The notes under the pieces were generated by a model that made no database searches, was not told the origin of the DNA, and saw only the letters and a program-made list of their open reading frames with translations. Positions 42,360-52,914 of a DNA stretch of 64,000 nt are shown here, piece after piece. Position numbers and translations under genes: made by a program. How positions within the stretch are numbered: position 1 is the stretch's first letter; each line of letters starts with the position of its first letter. The DNA is from Ctena decussata (lineage: Eukaryota > Mollusca > Bivalvia > Lucinida > Lucinidae), in the NCBI GenBank assembly GCA_963989385.1, contig OZ022512.1:26433899-26497898 (forward strand), written 5' to 3'.

Positions 42360-43680
42360 GCAGCAGCCATCTGCCATCTGTTGCTGGACTGCTTGCTGTT
42401 GAAGGTAGGTAAGAAGAGTGACATCTGTTGTTGTTGCTGAAATGAATGCCAACTGCTTGTGGACTGCCCTCTGTTGGAGATAGGTAGTCCGAGTGATATC
42501 TAATGCTACTGAAGGAAGGATATCTGTAGCTGACAATGGTTGGTGGACTGCCTGCTATTGAAGATAGTTAGTAGGAGTGACAGCTGTTGCTGCTGCTGGA
42601 ATGATATCTATATCTGCCATCGGATGGTGGACTGCCTGCTGTTGAAGATAGGTATTGGGAGTGACATCTGCTGCTGCTGCTTGAATGATACCTGTATCTG
42701 ACTTCTGTTGTTGACTGACAGTGAGAGTGATATTTGTTGCTTTTGCTGGAATGATGTCTGTATCTACCATCTGTTGGTGGACTGCTTGCTGCTGAGGGTG
42801 GGAAGTGGGTGGGTGAGGTGGGTGACTTGCGATTTTACGTCCTTTTCAACAGTATTTCAGTCATATCAGGACGATGGGCTTGTGATAATGAAAGGCTGTG
42901 TGCAATGGAATCCCGTTTGCGATGGAAAGAACTCCGCCTCTGGCGGGGCTCGAACCCGCGACCGCTAGATCAGTAGGCCAGCGCTTAACCCACTGAGCTA
43001 CCGGGGCTCCTAGGGTGGGAAGTGAGGGAGGCATATCTTGCTGCTGCTGGAATGATATCTGTATCTGTCACCTGTTTGTGGACTGCCTGCTGTTGAAGAT
43101 ATGTAGTGAGAGCGACGGCTTTGCTGCTGCTGGATTTAATATCTGTATCTGCCACCTGTTGGTGAACTGCATGCAGTTGAAGGTATGTAGTGAAAATGAC
43201 AGCTGCTCTCCTGCTGGATAAAATATCTGTGTCTGCCATCTGTTGGTGGACTGCCTGCTGTTGAAGATAGGTAGTGAGAGTGACAGCTGTTGTTGCTGCC
43301 GGATTAAATATTTCTGTATCTTCTACCTGTTTGTGGACTGCCTGCTGTTGAATATAGGTAGTGAGAGTAACAGCTGTTGCTGTTGCTGGATTTAATATCT
43401 GTATCTGCATTCTGTTGTTGAGCTGCATGCTGTTGAAGATAGGTAGTGAGAGTGACAGCTGTTGCTGCTGCTGGATTAAATATCTGTATCTGCCCTCTGT
43501 TGGTGGACTGCCTGCTTTTGAAGATAGGTAGCGAGAGTGGCAGCTGTGACTGCTGCTGGATAAAATATCTGTATCTATCATCTGTTGGTGGACTGATTGC
43601 TGTTGAAGACAAGTAGTGAGAGTAACTTCAGTTGCTGCTGCTGGAATGATGTATTTATCTGCCATTTGTTGGTGGTGATG
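42360..43680 (+). repeat. 84-bp minisatellite A, second block (split by a SINE)
   Basis: About 13 units with GGACTGCCTGCTGTTGAAGA, TAGGTAGTGAGAGTGACAGC and TGTTGCTGCTGCTGGA, interrupted at 42808-43011. The 226-codon minus frame (42985-43665) reads the unit as a 28-residue repeat (TTYLQQQAVHQQMADTDI...), but it changes register within the frame and other frames are equally open. Confidence 0.92.
42808..43011 (-). mobile_element. tRNA-derived SINE, family 1, with 13-bp target duplication
   Basis: Minus strand starts GGAGCCCCGGTAGCTCAGTG GGTTAAGC (A box), then GGTCGCGGGTTCGAGCCCCG (B box), a middle with ATGGAATCC-type sequence in reverse, and a conserved 3' part (GATATGACTGAAATACTGTT, AAAAGGACGTAAAAT) ending in a short-repeat tail. 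AGGGTGGGAAGTG flanks it at 42795-42807 and 43012-43024: a perfect duplication, direct evidence of retroposition into minisatellite A. Confidence 0.92.
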
Positions 43681-44019
43681 TTTATGATACCAGGAGCTGC
43701 TTCTGGAGATGAAACTAACCTTTGCTGCTGTCTTTTGTTGCGAGGGTGATAGCTGCTGCTGATAGTGGACGGAGTGATATCTGCAGTAAGTTTTGGTTGG
43801 AGTTACTACTTCTTGTGGTGTACGTGGCTAGGGTGATATATTGTACTGTTGTTTATCACCGAATGAAAATTGATGCTGATGGTTTCTGTGATATTTGCTG
43901 TGACAACAGCAGCAGTTGTTGTATCTTCAAATTAACAGCAATAAAGTTATTATATTCCTAACCTTAACAACAACAGCAAGTCTTACTCTCCACCTAGGTA
44001 GCAGGATGTGGCTCCTTTA
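43668..44019 (+). repeat. Junction and block-duplication segment, copy 2
   Basis: Counterpart of 39180-39297 and 40149-40370: GGTGGTGATGTTTATGATAC, GAGGGTGATAGCTGCTGCTG, GTTACTACTTCTTGTGGTGT and AACAACAGCAAGTCTTACTC. In copy 1 the same two parts are separated by the 39298-40115 element. Confidence 0.8.
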
Positions 44020-45709
44020 TATCCCCCGACCGAAAGGTTCGGGGGATATAGCGATGAGCCTGGCGTCCGTCCGTCTGTCCGTCCGTCCGTCCGTATATAA
44101 ACATTTTCTTGTCCGCTCTATATCTTGAATACCCTTTGGAATATTTTCATGATACTTCACAGTTATGTAGAACAGGTCATGACGATGTGTCGCGTGCAAG
44201 AATGGTAACTCTTGCTATTGTACTTTTTGAGTTATTTCCCTTTGGTGAGTTTTTGGCAGATTTGTGTCCGCTCTGTAACTTGAATACCCTTTGGAATATT
44301 TTCATGATACTTCACAGATATATAGAACAGCTCTTGACGATGTGTCGCGAACAAGAAAGACAACTCTTGCTTTCTTACTTTTTGAGTTATTTCCCCTTGG
44401 TGGTTTTAGGTGTGATTTTTGGCAGATTCGTGTCCGCTCTATAACTTGAATACCTCTTAGAATATTTTCATGATACTTCACAGATATGTAAAACAGGCCA
44501 TGACGATGTGTCGCGAACAAGAGTTACAACTCTTGCTTTCTTACTTTTTGAGTTATTTTCCCTTGATCGTTTTAGGTGTGATTTCGTGTCAGCTCTATAA
44601 CTTGAATACCTTTTAGAATATTTTCATGATACTTCACAGATATGTAGAACAGGTCATGACGATGTGTCGCGAACAAGAATGACAACTCCTGCTTTCTTAC
44701 TTTTTTAGTTATTTCCCTTAATCATTTTAGGTTTGGTTTCGTGTCCGCTCTATAACTCATATACCTTTTGAAATATTTTCATGATACTTCACAGATATAT
44801 AGAACAGGTTATGATGATGTGTCGTGAACAAGAATGACAACTCTTGCTTTCTTACTTGCTGAGTTATTTCCCCTTGATCGTTTTAGGTATGATTTCGTGT
44901 CCGCTCTATAACTTGAATAGCTTTTAGAATATATTCATGATACTTCACAGGTATGTAGAACAGGTCATGACGATGTGTTGCGAACAAGAACGATAACTCT
45001 TGCTTTCTTCCTTTTTTAGTTATTTCCCTTTGATGATTTTAGGTGTCCGCAGCATAGCTTGAATACCTTTTAAAATATTTTCATGATACTTCACAGATAT
45101 GAAGAACAGGTCATGACAATTTGTGTCATACACGAATGACAACTCTTGCCTTGCATTCATACTTTGTGAGTTATTTCCCTTTGGTATTTTGAGCTGCTGT
45201 TTGAGTCTCTGCTCCATATCCGTATAACCCTGGCCTGCTCCACAATTTTAATAGCCTTATACCTTTTAGAATACTGATGAACATGCTGTGATATCTTGTC
45301 AATGTTCCTAAATCTCTCTGACCCCTCCACACCCACCACACCACCCCACCAAAAAAAAAAAATTTTCTCCAGATTTGGATTCTTTGTCCAAATTCACATA
45401 CTAGAGAGCTCAAAATTAGGGTTGTAGGGCTTGTAGTTTAGAAGTTATTCACACATTTTGAAAGTTTAATGTATCATATGCTATATATTTATATATATGG
45501 CGGCTGTTTGAGATATTACTTCTTTTTAGCAGTCAAGCATACTATTTTAGTCTGAGTGTTAGATAATCATGCATATGTTAAACAGATAATGTCAACCAGA
45601 AGCATAAAAGAATAATATATTACTTATATGTGTTTTGAAGTGCACCCTTTTTACCAAGGCCCATGGGGGTCTTCGGTCGGGGGATTTGCCATCTCCTCTG
45701 ATGGCTATT
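44020..45709 (+). mobile_element. ATCCCCCGACCGAA element, copy 2, with TTTA duplication
   Basis: Left end TATCCCCCGACCGAAAGG forms a hairpin with TTCGGGGGATA; a CGTCCGTCCGTCTGTCCGTC run follows. The body is about seven ~105-170-bp units with GTGTCCGCTCTATAACTTGA, ATATTTTCATGATACTTCAC and AACAGGTCATGACGATGTG. Right end CGGTCGGGGGATTTGCCATC, CTGATGGCTATT. TTTA flanks it at 44016-44019 and 45710-45713, and copy 1 of the block shows the unbroken site (CTCTTTTACAACC). Confidence 0.88.
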
Positions 45710-45860
45710 TTTACAACCAGCTGCAGTAGCGTGACAATTAATAAAGATAAAATCTGCTACTTCTATCATCAGAAAAAAGACAAAAGCGATAAGCAGTACA
45801 AATACTAACAGCAACTGCGGCATTAGCAACTGTACCAATTAAAAACTACCATCAGCAGCT
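45710..45860 (+). repeat. Block-duplication segment, copy 2 (right part)
   Basis: Continues the block after the inserted element: ACAACCAGCTGCAGTAGCGTG, ATAAAATCTGCTACTTCTAT and AACAGCAACTGCGGCATTAG, matching 40370-40420 and 41026-41095. Confidence 0.8.
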
Positions 45861-45879
45861 AATGCTCACACAAGCATTG

Positions 45880-46151
45880 ACTGATTGATTGATTTGTTGC
45901 TTAACGCCCACGGTAAACAACTATGGTCATGTCGGGACGGTCAGTTAACCTAACCAAACGATTCCTGGGCAGGCTTAGACCTCCTAAGCGGTTTACTAGT
46001 TCTAAGTGCACATACTTTCGCCAGTAACTGACAACTGCCCTTCTTGAATCAGCGGAAGGAGAAACGAAAGTATGTGGCCAGACCGGGTTTTGAACCCAGC
46101 ACCTCTGACTTATGAGTCAGGTGCCCTACCGATTGCGCTACGCGGCCCGGC
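45880..46151 (-). mobile_element. tRNA-derived SINE, family 3 (Met-like head)
   Basis: Minus strand head GGGCCGCGTAGCGCAATCGG TAGGGCACC, anticodon-arm-like CCTGACTCATAAGTCAG, and B box GCTGGGTTCAAAACCCGG; the tail ends in (CAAT)n. The head retains cloverleaf-like arms, but the attached 200-bp body and tail mark it as a SINE. It is inserted into minisatellite B (AGCAGCTAATGCT | TGCTTTCACC). Confidence 0.85.
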
Positions 46152-48045
46152 TGCTTTCACCAGCAACGGCAGCAAAATTATTCTCACTACTAATATCAGC
46201 AGATGATGTCCCTCTGTTCTTCGATATCGGCAGATGATGGTGTCACTGATACTTAAATCAACAGCTGCTTTTGACACCACCATCAGCAACTGACATCACC
46301 ATAAGCAGCTAATGCTTTCATCAACAGCAGCAGTAAAAGTTATTTTCATTACTAATGACAGCAGCTTATGTCCCTCTGTTCTCCGATATCGCTAGATGGT
46401 GGTGTCACTGTCATTAATAGTAACATAGCTCATTATGACACAATCATCCGCAACTGACATCACCATCAGCAGTTGGTGCTTACATCAGCAACAGTAGTAA
46501 AACTTTTTCTAAATACTAATGGCAGCAGCTGATATTTCGCTGTTCTTCAATATCAACAGATGGTGGTGTCACTGTAACTAATAATGACATCAGCAGCTGC
46601 TTTATTAGCCTGCTTATGACACCACCACCCGCAGCTGACATCACTATCAGCAGCTGATACTTTCATCAACGGCAGCAGCAAAAGTTATTCTGAATACTTA
46701 TGACAGCAACTGATCTCTTTCTCTTCTTCGATATCGGCAAGGAAGGAGTCACTAAAGACAACTGCAGCAGCTGCTTTTATCACAACCATCATCAACTGAC
46801 ATAACCATCAGCAGTGACTGATTTTACCAGCAGCAGCAAAAGTTTTTCTTGCTATTAATGGCAGCAGCTAATGTCCCTCTGATCTCTGATATTGGCAGAT
46901 AATGATGTCATTAATACTCAAATCAGCAGCTGTTTATGATACCAACATCAGGAACTGCCATCACCATCAACAGCTAATGCTTTAATCAACAGCAGCAGCA
47001 AAAGTTATTCTCACTACTAATGGCAGAAGCTGGTGACCCTCTGTTTTCCGATATCGGCAGATGGTGGTGTCACTGATATAAACATCAGCAGCTGCTTATG
47101 TCATCACAATCAGCAGCTGCCATACCACCATCAGCAGATGATGCTTACATCAAAAGCAGCAACATAAGCTATTCTCACCATTAATTGCAGCAACTGATGT
47201 CCCTCTGTTCTCCGACATCGGCAGATCATGTGGTCACTGATACTTACATCAGCAGCTGCTTATGACACCACCATCAGCAACTGACATCGCCACCAGCAAC
47301 TTTTGCTTTTACTTACAGCAGCAGCAATATTCATTCTCGCTAATTACGGCAGCAGCTGATGTCCCTCAGATCTCCGATATCGGCAGATGATTGCGTTATC
47401 AACATTAAAATCAACAGCTGCTTATGACACCCACCATCAGCAGTTGGTGCTTTCATCAGCAGCAGAAGCAAAAGTTATTCTCAATACTATTGGCAGCAGC
47501 TGATGTCCCTCTGTTCTCCGATTTCGACAGATTGTGGAGTCACTGATACTAAAATCAGCAGCTGCTTATGACACCACTATCAGCAACTGACATCACCATG
47601 AACAGCGAATGCTTTCATGAACAGCAGCAGCAGCAAAATTATTCTCGCTACTAATGGCAGCAGCTGATGTCCCTCTGATCTCTGATATCGGCAGATGATA
47701 ATGTCATTAACATCTGCCTACATCCTTCAATCAACAGCTGCTTATGACAACACCATCAGTAACTGACATCACCATCAGCAGCTAATGCTTCCATCAACAG
47801 CAGCAGCAAAAGCTATTCTCAATACTACTGGCACAGCTGATGGTGGTTTCACTGATATTACATAACAGCTGCTTTTGACATCACAATCAGCAGCTGCCAA
47901 ACCACCATCAGCAGCTGATGCTTTCATCAAAAGAGGTATTCTCGAATTAATGGCAGCAGCTGATGTCCCTCTGTTCTCCAATATCGACAGATGATGTGGT
48001 CTCTGATACTAACATCAGCAGCTGCTTATGAAACCAGGCGGAGCA
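46152..48045 (+). repeat. ~162-bp minisatellite B, block 2 (~11 units)
   Basis: GATATCGGCAG or variants at 46223, 46385, 46549, 46730, 46888, 47050, 47214 and 47376, and further to about 47990. The units carry the same CAGCAGCTGATGTCCCTCTG and ATCAGCAGCTGCTTATGAC phrases as block 1. The array decays near 48045. Confidence 0.92.
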
Positions 48046-48900
48046 GCAGATGTTACCATTTTCAAACCACCGACAGCAGTGTCTGCAAATACTACACACA
48101 GTACAAACAGTAATATCAGCCTACATCCTTACTATAAACAGTAGCTGACCCTTTTAATAACACCATTACCACAGGCAGCATATGCATATATCAATCTTTA
48201 AAAAAAATGAAAACATCAGCAGCAGTTGTCATTATCATAAAACGAACAGAAGCAGCAGTGTAACAGCAACTTAGAAAAAAAAGCTGCAATACTCTCTATC
48301 AACAACTAGAAATAACAAATATTAGGCCCCAGCACAAAATATCAAAAGATGTCAGTCTTGCAAAAGAGAGTGCCAAGAAAGGTCTCTCTCACCACCGACT
48401 GTAGCATCACGAATCCTTTTCACACCCGTAGCGTTTTTATATATTTTTTTTTCGTTAACGTTGACAATGGCTTTCTGAACGACCCTCACGACCTTACATA
48501 ATCAAGGATTCTATTAATTTTTATTTCTCTGTTTATACCAGTACCATGACCTTGCATGCTCTAAGTATCAGTCCTCAAACACATACATTGGGATGACACT
48601 AGAAGCTCTAAAAAGCGATAATGATAATAATAATGAATTAAATAAACTTGAAAAATTAACTTCTGAAAATTGACTTCGACCTTGTCTTTTTTCAAACATC
48701 TTGCTGATCTTACCAATCAAGTAGGACCAAACTGAAAATGTGGGATAAATGTGCAATAAAAAGGCAAATAAGAAGAGACGGAAAAAGAAAAAAAGTGTTG
48801 CAAATTGAAAAACGATGAGAAAAATAAATGTCATGTTGAATAGCTAATTATACTGCCTTCTGTGGGAGTCAGTTTTACCACTTACTCATTTTACGTGCAT
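48046..48900. other. Interval without a gene after minisatellite B
   Basis: Begins with decayed CAGCAG-rich sequence to about 48280, then ordinary AT-rich DNA with no supported frame. Confidence 0.45.
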
Positions 48901-48908
48901 AACAAAAG

Positions 48909-49013
48909 ATGGCAAAGACTGAGCCATTTACTTCTGTTGAAGTTGCGGACCTGGTGTTATCTCAGAGGCAGCAGCAGTTGTTTCTTTCTGTACAGCTGCA
49001 TCTGAGGCCAGAG
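48909..49013 (+). CDS. Weak candidate first exon, unrecognised
   Basis: ATG at 48909 in a reasonable context (AAAAGATGGC). It opens a frame reading MAKTEPFTSVEVADLVLSQR, then a QQQLFLSVQLHLRPE stretch, after which GAG|GTACTT could be a donor; unspliced, the frame ends 11 codons later. The composition looks protein-like and the QRQQQL-L--QL-LR pattern resembles the candidate at 52027-52233. I do not recognise a family. It could equally be chance sequence derived from the CAGCAG-rich DNA next door. Confidence 0.22.
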
Positions 49014-49264
49014 GTACTTTTGACCTACCTAAATTTACTTGCAAGCTGAGAAAAAACGGAGTGATCATTTGCGATGTAACGGTATTGCAGCGTTGTAAGA
49101 CAACTTACTATCATGTTTTGTATGGATACGTTGTCTGTAATAAGTACTTTAACTTCGAAATTCAACGCTGTTTAAGATGTTAATGGTCCTTTTTAACTCG
49201 GAGTTAATTGCATTTATAATTGTTAAGAACATTAGCTAATATGCGGACTCTAAAAAAACTGTAC

Positions 49265-49985
49265 ACGTATCCTAGTCATAATTCGAATTATGAATATCAG
49301 TATTTTTATGGATATCCATAATTCAAACTATCGATATCCATAATTCGAACTGAGGATATACGATATCATAATTATTAATGGATATAATTTGTATTATGGA
49401 TATCACAAGTTCGATTTATGGATATCCATTATTCGATGTAATGATAACCCTAATTCGAATTATGGATATCGGATACCACTTATCACTAATGGACATCAAT
49501 AAATTGAAAAGGTGATACCAATGAGTCGAATTAGTGATATTCATTAATCATTAAGATCATTAGATATCCAGAATAAGGGAAATCCATAATTCGAATTATG
49601 GATATCAATATTTGGGCCTTTTTATGTACACCACTAATTAGAATTATGTGTATCAGATGTTCTCCGTTGCAAATAATAAGTTCAGATAACGTCTGCTCTG
49701 CAGTTATTTATGGATATTCATAAGTTAAATTATAGATATATATTATTCAGTCCGATTTGCTAATATTACTTATTCAAAATATGGATATCCCTACTTCGAA
49801 TTACATAAATGTTTCTCCATAATACTGCCCATAGCTATCAATAACTCTAATTAAGGCTATCCATAAATCGAATTAGTGATATCATAATACGAATGGGTGA
49901 TATCCATAAAATCGGACAGTTGATATCCATAATTCGAATAAATGATATCCATTCTTTGAATTAGTGATATCAATAAATGGGCTGA
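49265..49985. repeat. Degenerate tract of ATTCGAATTATGGATATCC palindromes
   Basis: More than a dozen copies of GATATC within (T)GGATATCCATAATTCGAAT-type context, spaced irregularly at roughly 20-60 bp, in both orientations. AATTCGAATT and GGATATCC are each self-complementary. A more decayed analogue of the AGATATCT satellite at 18.3-19.3 kb. Confidence 0.75.
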
Positions 49986-49993
49986 CGAAGGCC

Positions 49994-50232
49994 TGACAAA
50001 TGTAACAATTTTCTACTTGCTCACTGCGCACTGGGCAAGCCAATTCTTTTATTTGACCAGCAAATTTTCTTGCTTCTCCAGAATTATTGTTGAAACAAAA
50101 ATTTTCGATGAAAGAGACAAACTCCCCCAGAAATATAATTGCTTCACGTTCAGTGAAACATTTGTTCCTGGTGTGATCTACGAGACAGGGCTGAGATATA
50201 TGATAAACTTTATTTTTCAGCATTTTCTACAT
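49994..50232 (-). CDS. Unrecognised protein-like open frame
   Basis: A 113-codon minus frame (49882-50223) whose N-terminal ~85 residues look like real protein: KNKVYHISQPCLVDHTRNKC, then an acidic/aromatic stretch (FTEREAIIFLGEFVSFIENF), then a basic/Cys segment (KFAGQIKELACPVRSEQVEN). Possible acceptor at the upstream side (GTTGACACATGTAG) and possible donor GCGCA|GTGAGC. The last ~25 codons run into the GATATC tract and are unlikely to be coding. No family recognised; could be an exon, a pseudogene or chance. Confidence 0.3.
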
Positions 50233-50369
50233 GTGTCAACCAAATAAAAGAGTGCTGAAAATGTCTCCTTCCCCACCCCTACCTGCATTCGCACTACAGA
50301 ATTTTGTTCATTTCTCGAAACGATGTTCCCCAAGTGGCTCAGCGGTTTCCATCTGTTGGATTTTATTGG

Positions 50370-50655
50370 AAGTGTATTTCAATTCTCGTAACGACATTCG
50401 ATTTTATGTACTGTTCTGTTTCAGTTCTCCCAACGACGTTCGACAAGTGGCTCAGCGGTACGCACCCCTGGCGCCGAGTGTCCGTCCAAGATTTATGTAC
50501 ATTGTTTTGTTCTGTTCAGTTCTCTTAACGTCGTTCCCCAAGTGGTCAGCGGTACGTAACTATAGATGCCCACACCCGGCGCCGAGTGTCCATCCAAATT
50601 TATTTTCAGTAGTAGTATTTCAATTCTCATATCGACGTTGCCCCCGCACCTCAGC
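50370..50655 (+). repeat. ~3 tandem copies of the CGTAACGACGTT..CAAGTGGCTCAGCGG..GGCGCC repeat
   Basis: TTCAATTCTCGTAACGACAT, CAAGTGGCTCAGCGGTACG and GGCGCCGAGTGTCCGTCCAA recur at intervals of about 110-120 bp. Single relatives occur at 11545, 27246 and 61905. The overlapping frames of 74-153 codons here are repeat artefacts. A retroposon origin is likely but unproven. Confidence 0.65.
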
Positions 50656-51103
50656 GGAAGTTTTTCACTTTTATTTTTTATGTATTATTTAGAAGCTTAT
50701 TATATTTTGTTGGTATATAAGGAAAGCAAACTATTCCTATTCTGTCTCTCACATGGTTTTAATTTTTGCCAAGGAAAGAGATTATTTATAAATTTATTTC
50801 TTATTTATTTTTTATAGCTATTCCATTCTAGTAACGTTACATGATTTAATTCTCGCCAAAGAAATAAGTTTACATATCTGTAAGCTATATATAGGCACAA
50901 AGCGAGAAGCCTGCGAAAGATACAGTTGTTTGACCGGTTTTGCCGCACTTTTAATCGATCGTGTGATACGCTTTCAATTTCCAATTATTCTTTGATTTCT
51001 TTGTACCATAAAATGTCCCAAAGCCTCTTCTCCAAGCCATGTTGTTTTCATGCAGAAATTATTCAGGATTCCTAGAGAAATGTTACGATTAAATAAGGTG
51101 GTC

Positions 51104-51525
51104 TTTTAACCTATTCCGGCGGACTTTTTCAGTTTCGGCGCACCAGCATATTATTTGCCATACCGCGAATGTAAGGCCTCGGGCTCTGAAACGGTAAACT
51201 GTTTGCTTATTACTAGCCCAGTGAAAGATAATTTTATGCAAAAAGCGGCTGTTTGTTATCACGATTATTCGAAACAATACATTAAAGTTGGCCCTACTCC
51301 GAAAAATTAATTCAGCAATTCAGTGGTACGAAAAAGTAATGCTTAACGTTGTACGAATGAATTTAGGGATCAAAGGATGCCATCGTTTCCAAATTATGCC
51401 ACCAAATGATCTTTTACTTTAAATTCACCTCGAGTATACTAAAGGACATGACGAGAATGCCACTTGGTACCTTGGAAATAAGATTCCGTGAAAGCGAAAT
51501 ATTTATCCGCCGGAATAGGCTAAAT
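51104..51525. mobile_element. ~420-bp MITE with TTTAACCTATTCCGGCGGA ends
   Basis: CCTATTCCGGCGGACTTTTT at the left faces ATCCGCCGGAATAGGCTAAA at the right. A third, solitary end (GTGCGTCGGAATAGGCTAAA) occurs at about 51890, after TTCGAAACAGGCG. Confidence 0.65.
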
Positions 51526-52026
51526 AGGCTAATGAGTCATAAATTAGAAAAAAAAACAAAGCAAACAATTTTATTTGCCTTTGACATTTATCAGCAGAGA
51601 TTCCTTATAGGATGAGGAGTCGATATATTTATACTTTTACCACATATCTGTTAACACAGCTATTGTCCTTACCGTTTTCACAATTTGTCTGAAAACACGT
51701 TCAAATTGTCTTATTAAATATGCATTGTTTGCCAGTTTCAAACCAAGTTTTCAGTACATTTAATATAGAAACGAACCCATTACTATATATGGCTGTGGCC
51801 AGTAGGTGTTGACAAGAATGTCCATAAAAGTATACGGCCGAAACTTGGTTTAACGCCGGAGATAAACTCGAAATACTTCGAAACAGGCGAGTGCGTCGGA
51901 ATAGGCTAAACAAGTGTAAATCTTATTATTGTATAACTGCAACTACAGTGATTCATTTTTGCGCCTGGACAAACACAAACGTTATTATTATTATTAAAAT
52001 TTGTCATTATTATTTTGGGCTTTACA

Positions 52027-52233
52027 GCCCTTACAAGAATACTTACTTATATCGAGCCGATCATTCCTCGAAAGTGGGCTAAAACCAAACTTACTGGGGG
52101 AAAACGTCAACAGCAGCTATGGCTTCAGCAGCAGTTGGTGCTGAGGCTAGCAGCGGCAGCTCGTGATTTGGATGTTACTGAAAATTTCAGCGGTCAAACC
52201 AATTATGGCTGGATTAAAGCTGTCTTCCGGTAG
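52027..52233 (+). CDS. Weak candidate terminal exon, unrecognised
   Basis: After GGGCTTTACAG, a plausible acceptor, the frame reads to a stop at 52233: a basic KWAKTKLTGGKRQQQLWLQQ stretch, LVLRLAAAARDLDV, then an ending NYGWIKAVFR. The Gln/Leu/Ala-rich helix resembles the 48909 candidate. No family recognised; the CAGCAG-rich coding could be chance. Confidence 0.25.
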   Translation, partial: ALTRILTYIEPIIPRKWAKTKLTGGKRQQQLWLQQQLVLRLAAAARDLDVTENFSGQTNYGWIKAVFR

Positions 52234-52319
52234 ATAGACTACATACGCGGTGTACTGCTTGTGCTGAGCATCTGACCAGCCTGTGCAACACCAGAATTAT
52301 GCTTTCTAGAGCAAATTTC

Positions 52320-52525
52320 CTGACCATTTGCAAAACAACAAAATTTACGGATACTAAATTATTTAAAAAAAAAAAGGCCTTGTCCAAGCTATATCATACT
52401 GCGGATCCAAAGGCTAAAGGACAAACAGTGTAGATCCAGATGAGACTGCTCATCTGTATCTATGTTAGATCCGGATGAGGCGGCTTATCTGGATCTGCGT
52501 TTGCAAATTTTCGTTTTTAGCGATT
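52320..52525 (-). mobile_element. Copy of the AACAGTGTAGATC MITE
   Basis: Contains AACAGTGTAGATCCAGATGA, GATGAGGCGGCTTATCTGGA and TTTGCAAATTTTCGTTTTTA, matching the MITE at 6412-6616, plus AGGCCTTGTCCAAGC. Its outer ends are less clear. Confidence 0.6.
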
Positions 52526-52914
52526 TGTGTCAAACAACGGAGAAATATTTATCAATGGTGCGCAGAGGCGTCGCACCAAGAAAAAGAAAAGAAAAGGAAA
52601 ATAAAAAATAGAAAGCAAGATAGGACAAATTTTATAGCTAAAAGTTACAGACTATTGTAAGATTCAAGTCATAATTTTATTTCAGTAAGAAATAGATGGA
52701 ATTGTTAATGAACTTAATTCTGTAACAAATAGTTGCTGCGTGATTGTCCTTTCATTAGGGGCGAAACGTGCGGGATCGAAATGTCCCGGGGTCCGACATT
52801 CATTACGTTTCGTCTGTCCTTCCGCTTAACCGTCAGTCAATTTGTCCGTCCGTTTGTCAGATGATTTTTGTATAAAACGTTTTGCGTTAAGTTGGTAATT
52901 TGTTTCATTAGCCG

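Noticed and set aside
46082..46148. Possible tRNA-Met gene on the minus strand
   Set aside because: It is continuous with a SINE body and a (CAAT)n tail inserted in a minisatellite, so it is a SINE head.
30250..48045. CRISPR-like array
   Set aside because: The repeats are direct, contiguous minisatellite units with no unique spacers; the genome is eukaryotic.
41101..48045. Expanded CAG trinucleotide repeat gene
   Set aside because: CAGCAG occurs as dispersed short runs inside longer units, with no long pure CAG tract and no single open frame.
50230..50692. 153-codon plus-strand frame
   Set aside because: It covers about three tandem repeat units seen elsewhere in both orientations; it is a repeat artefact.
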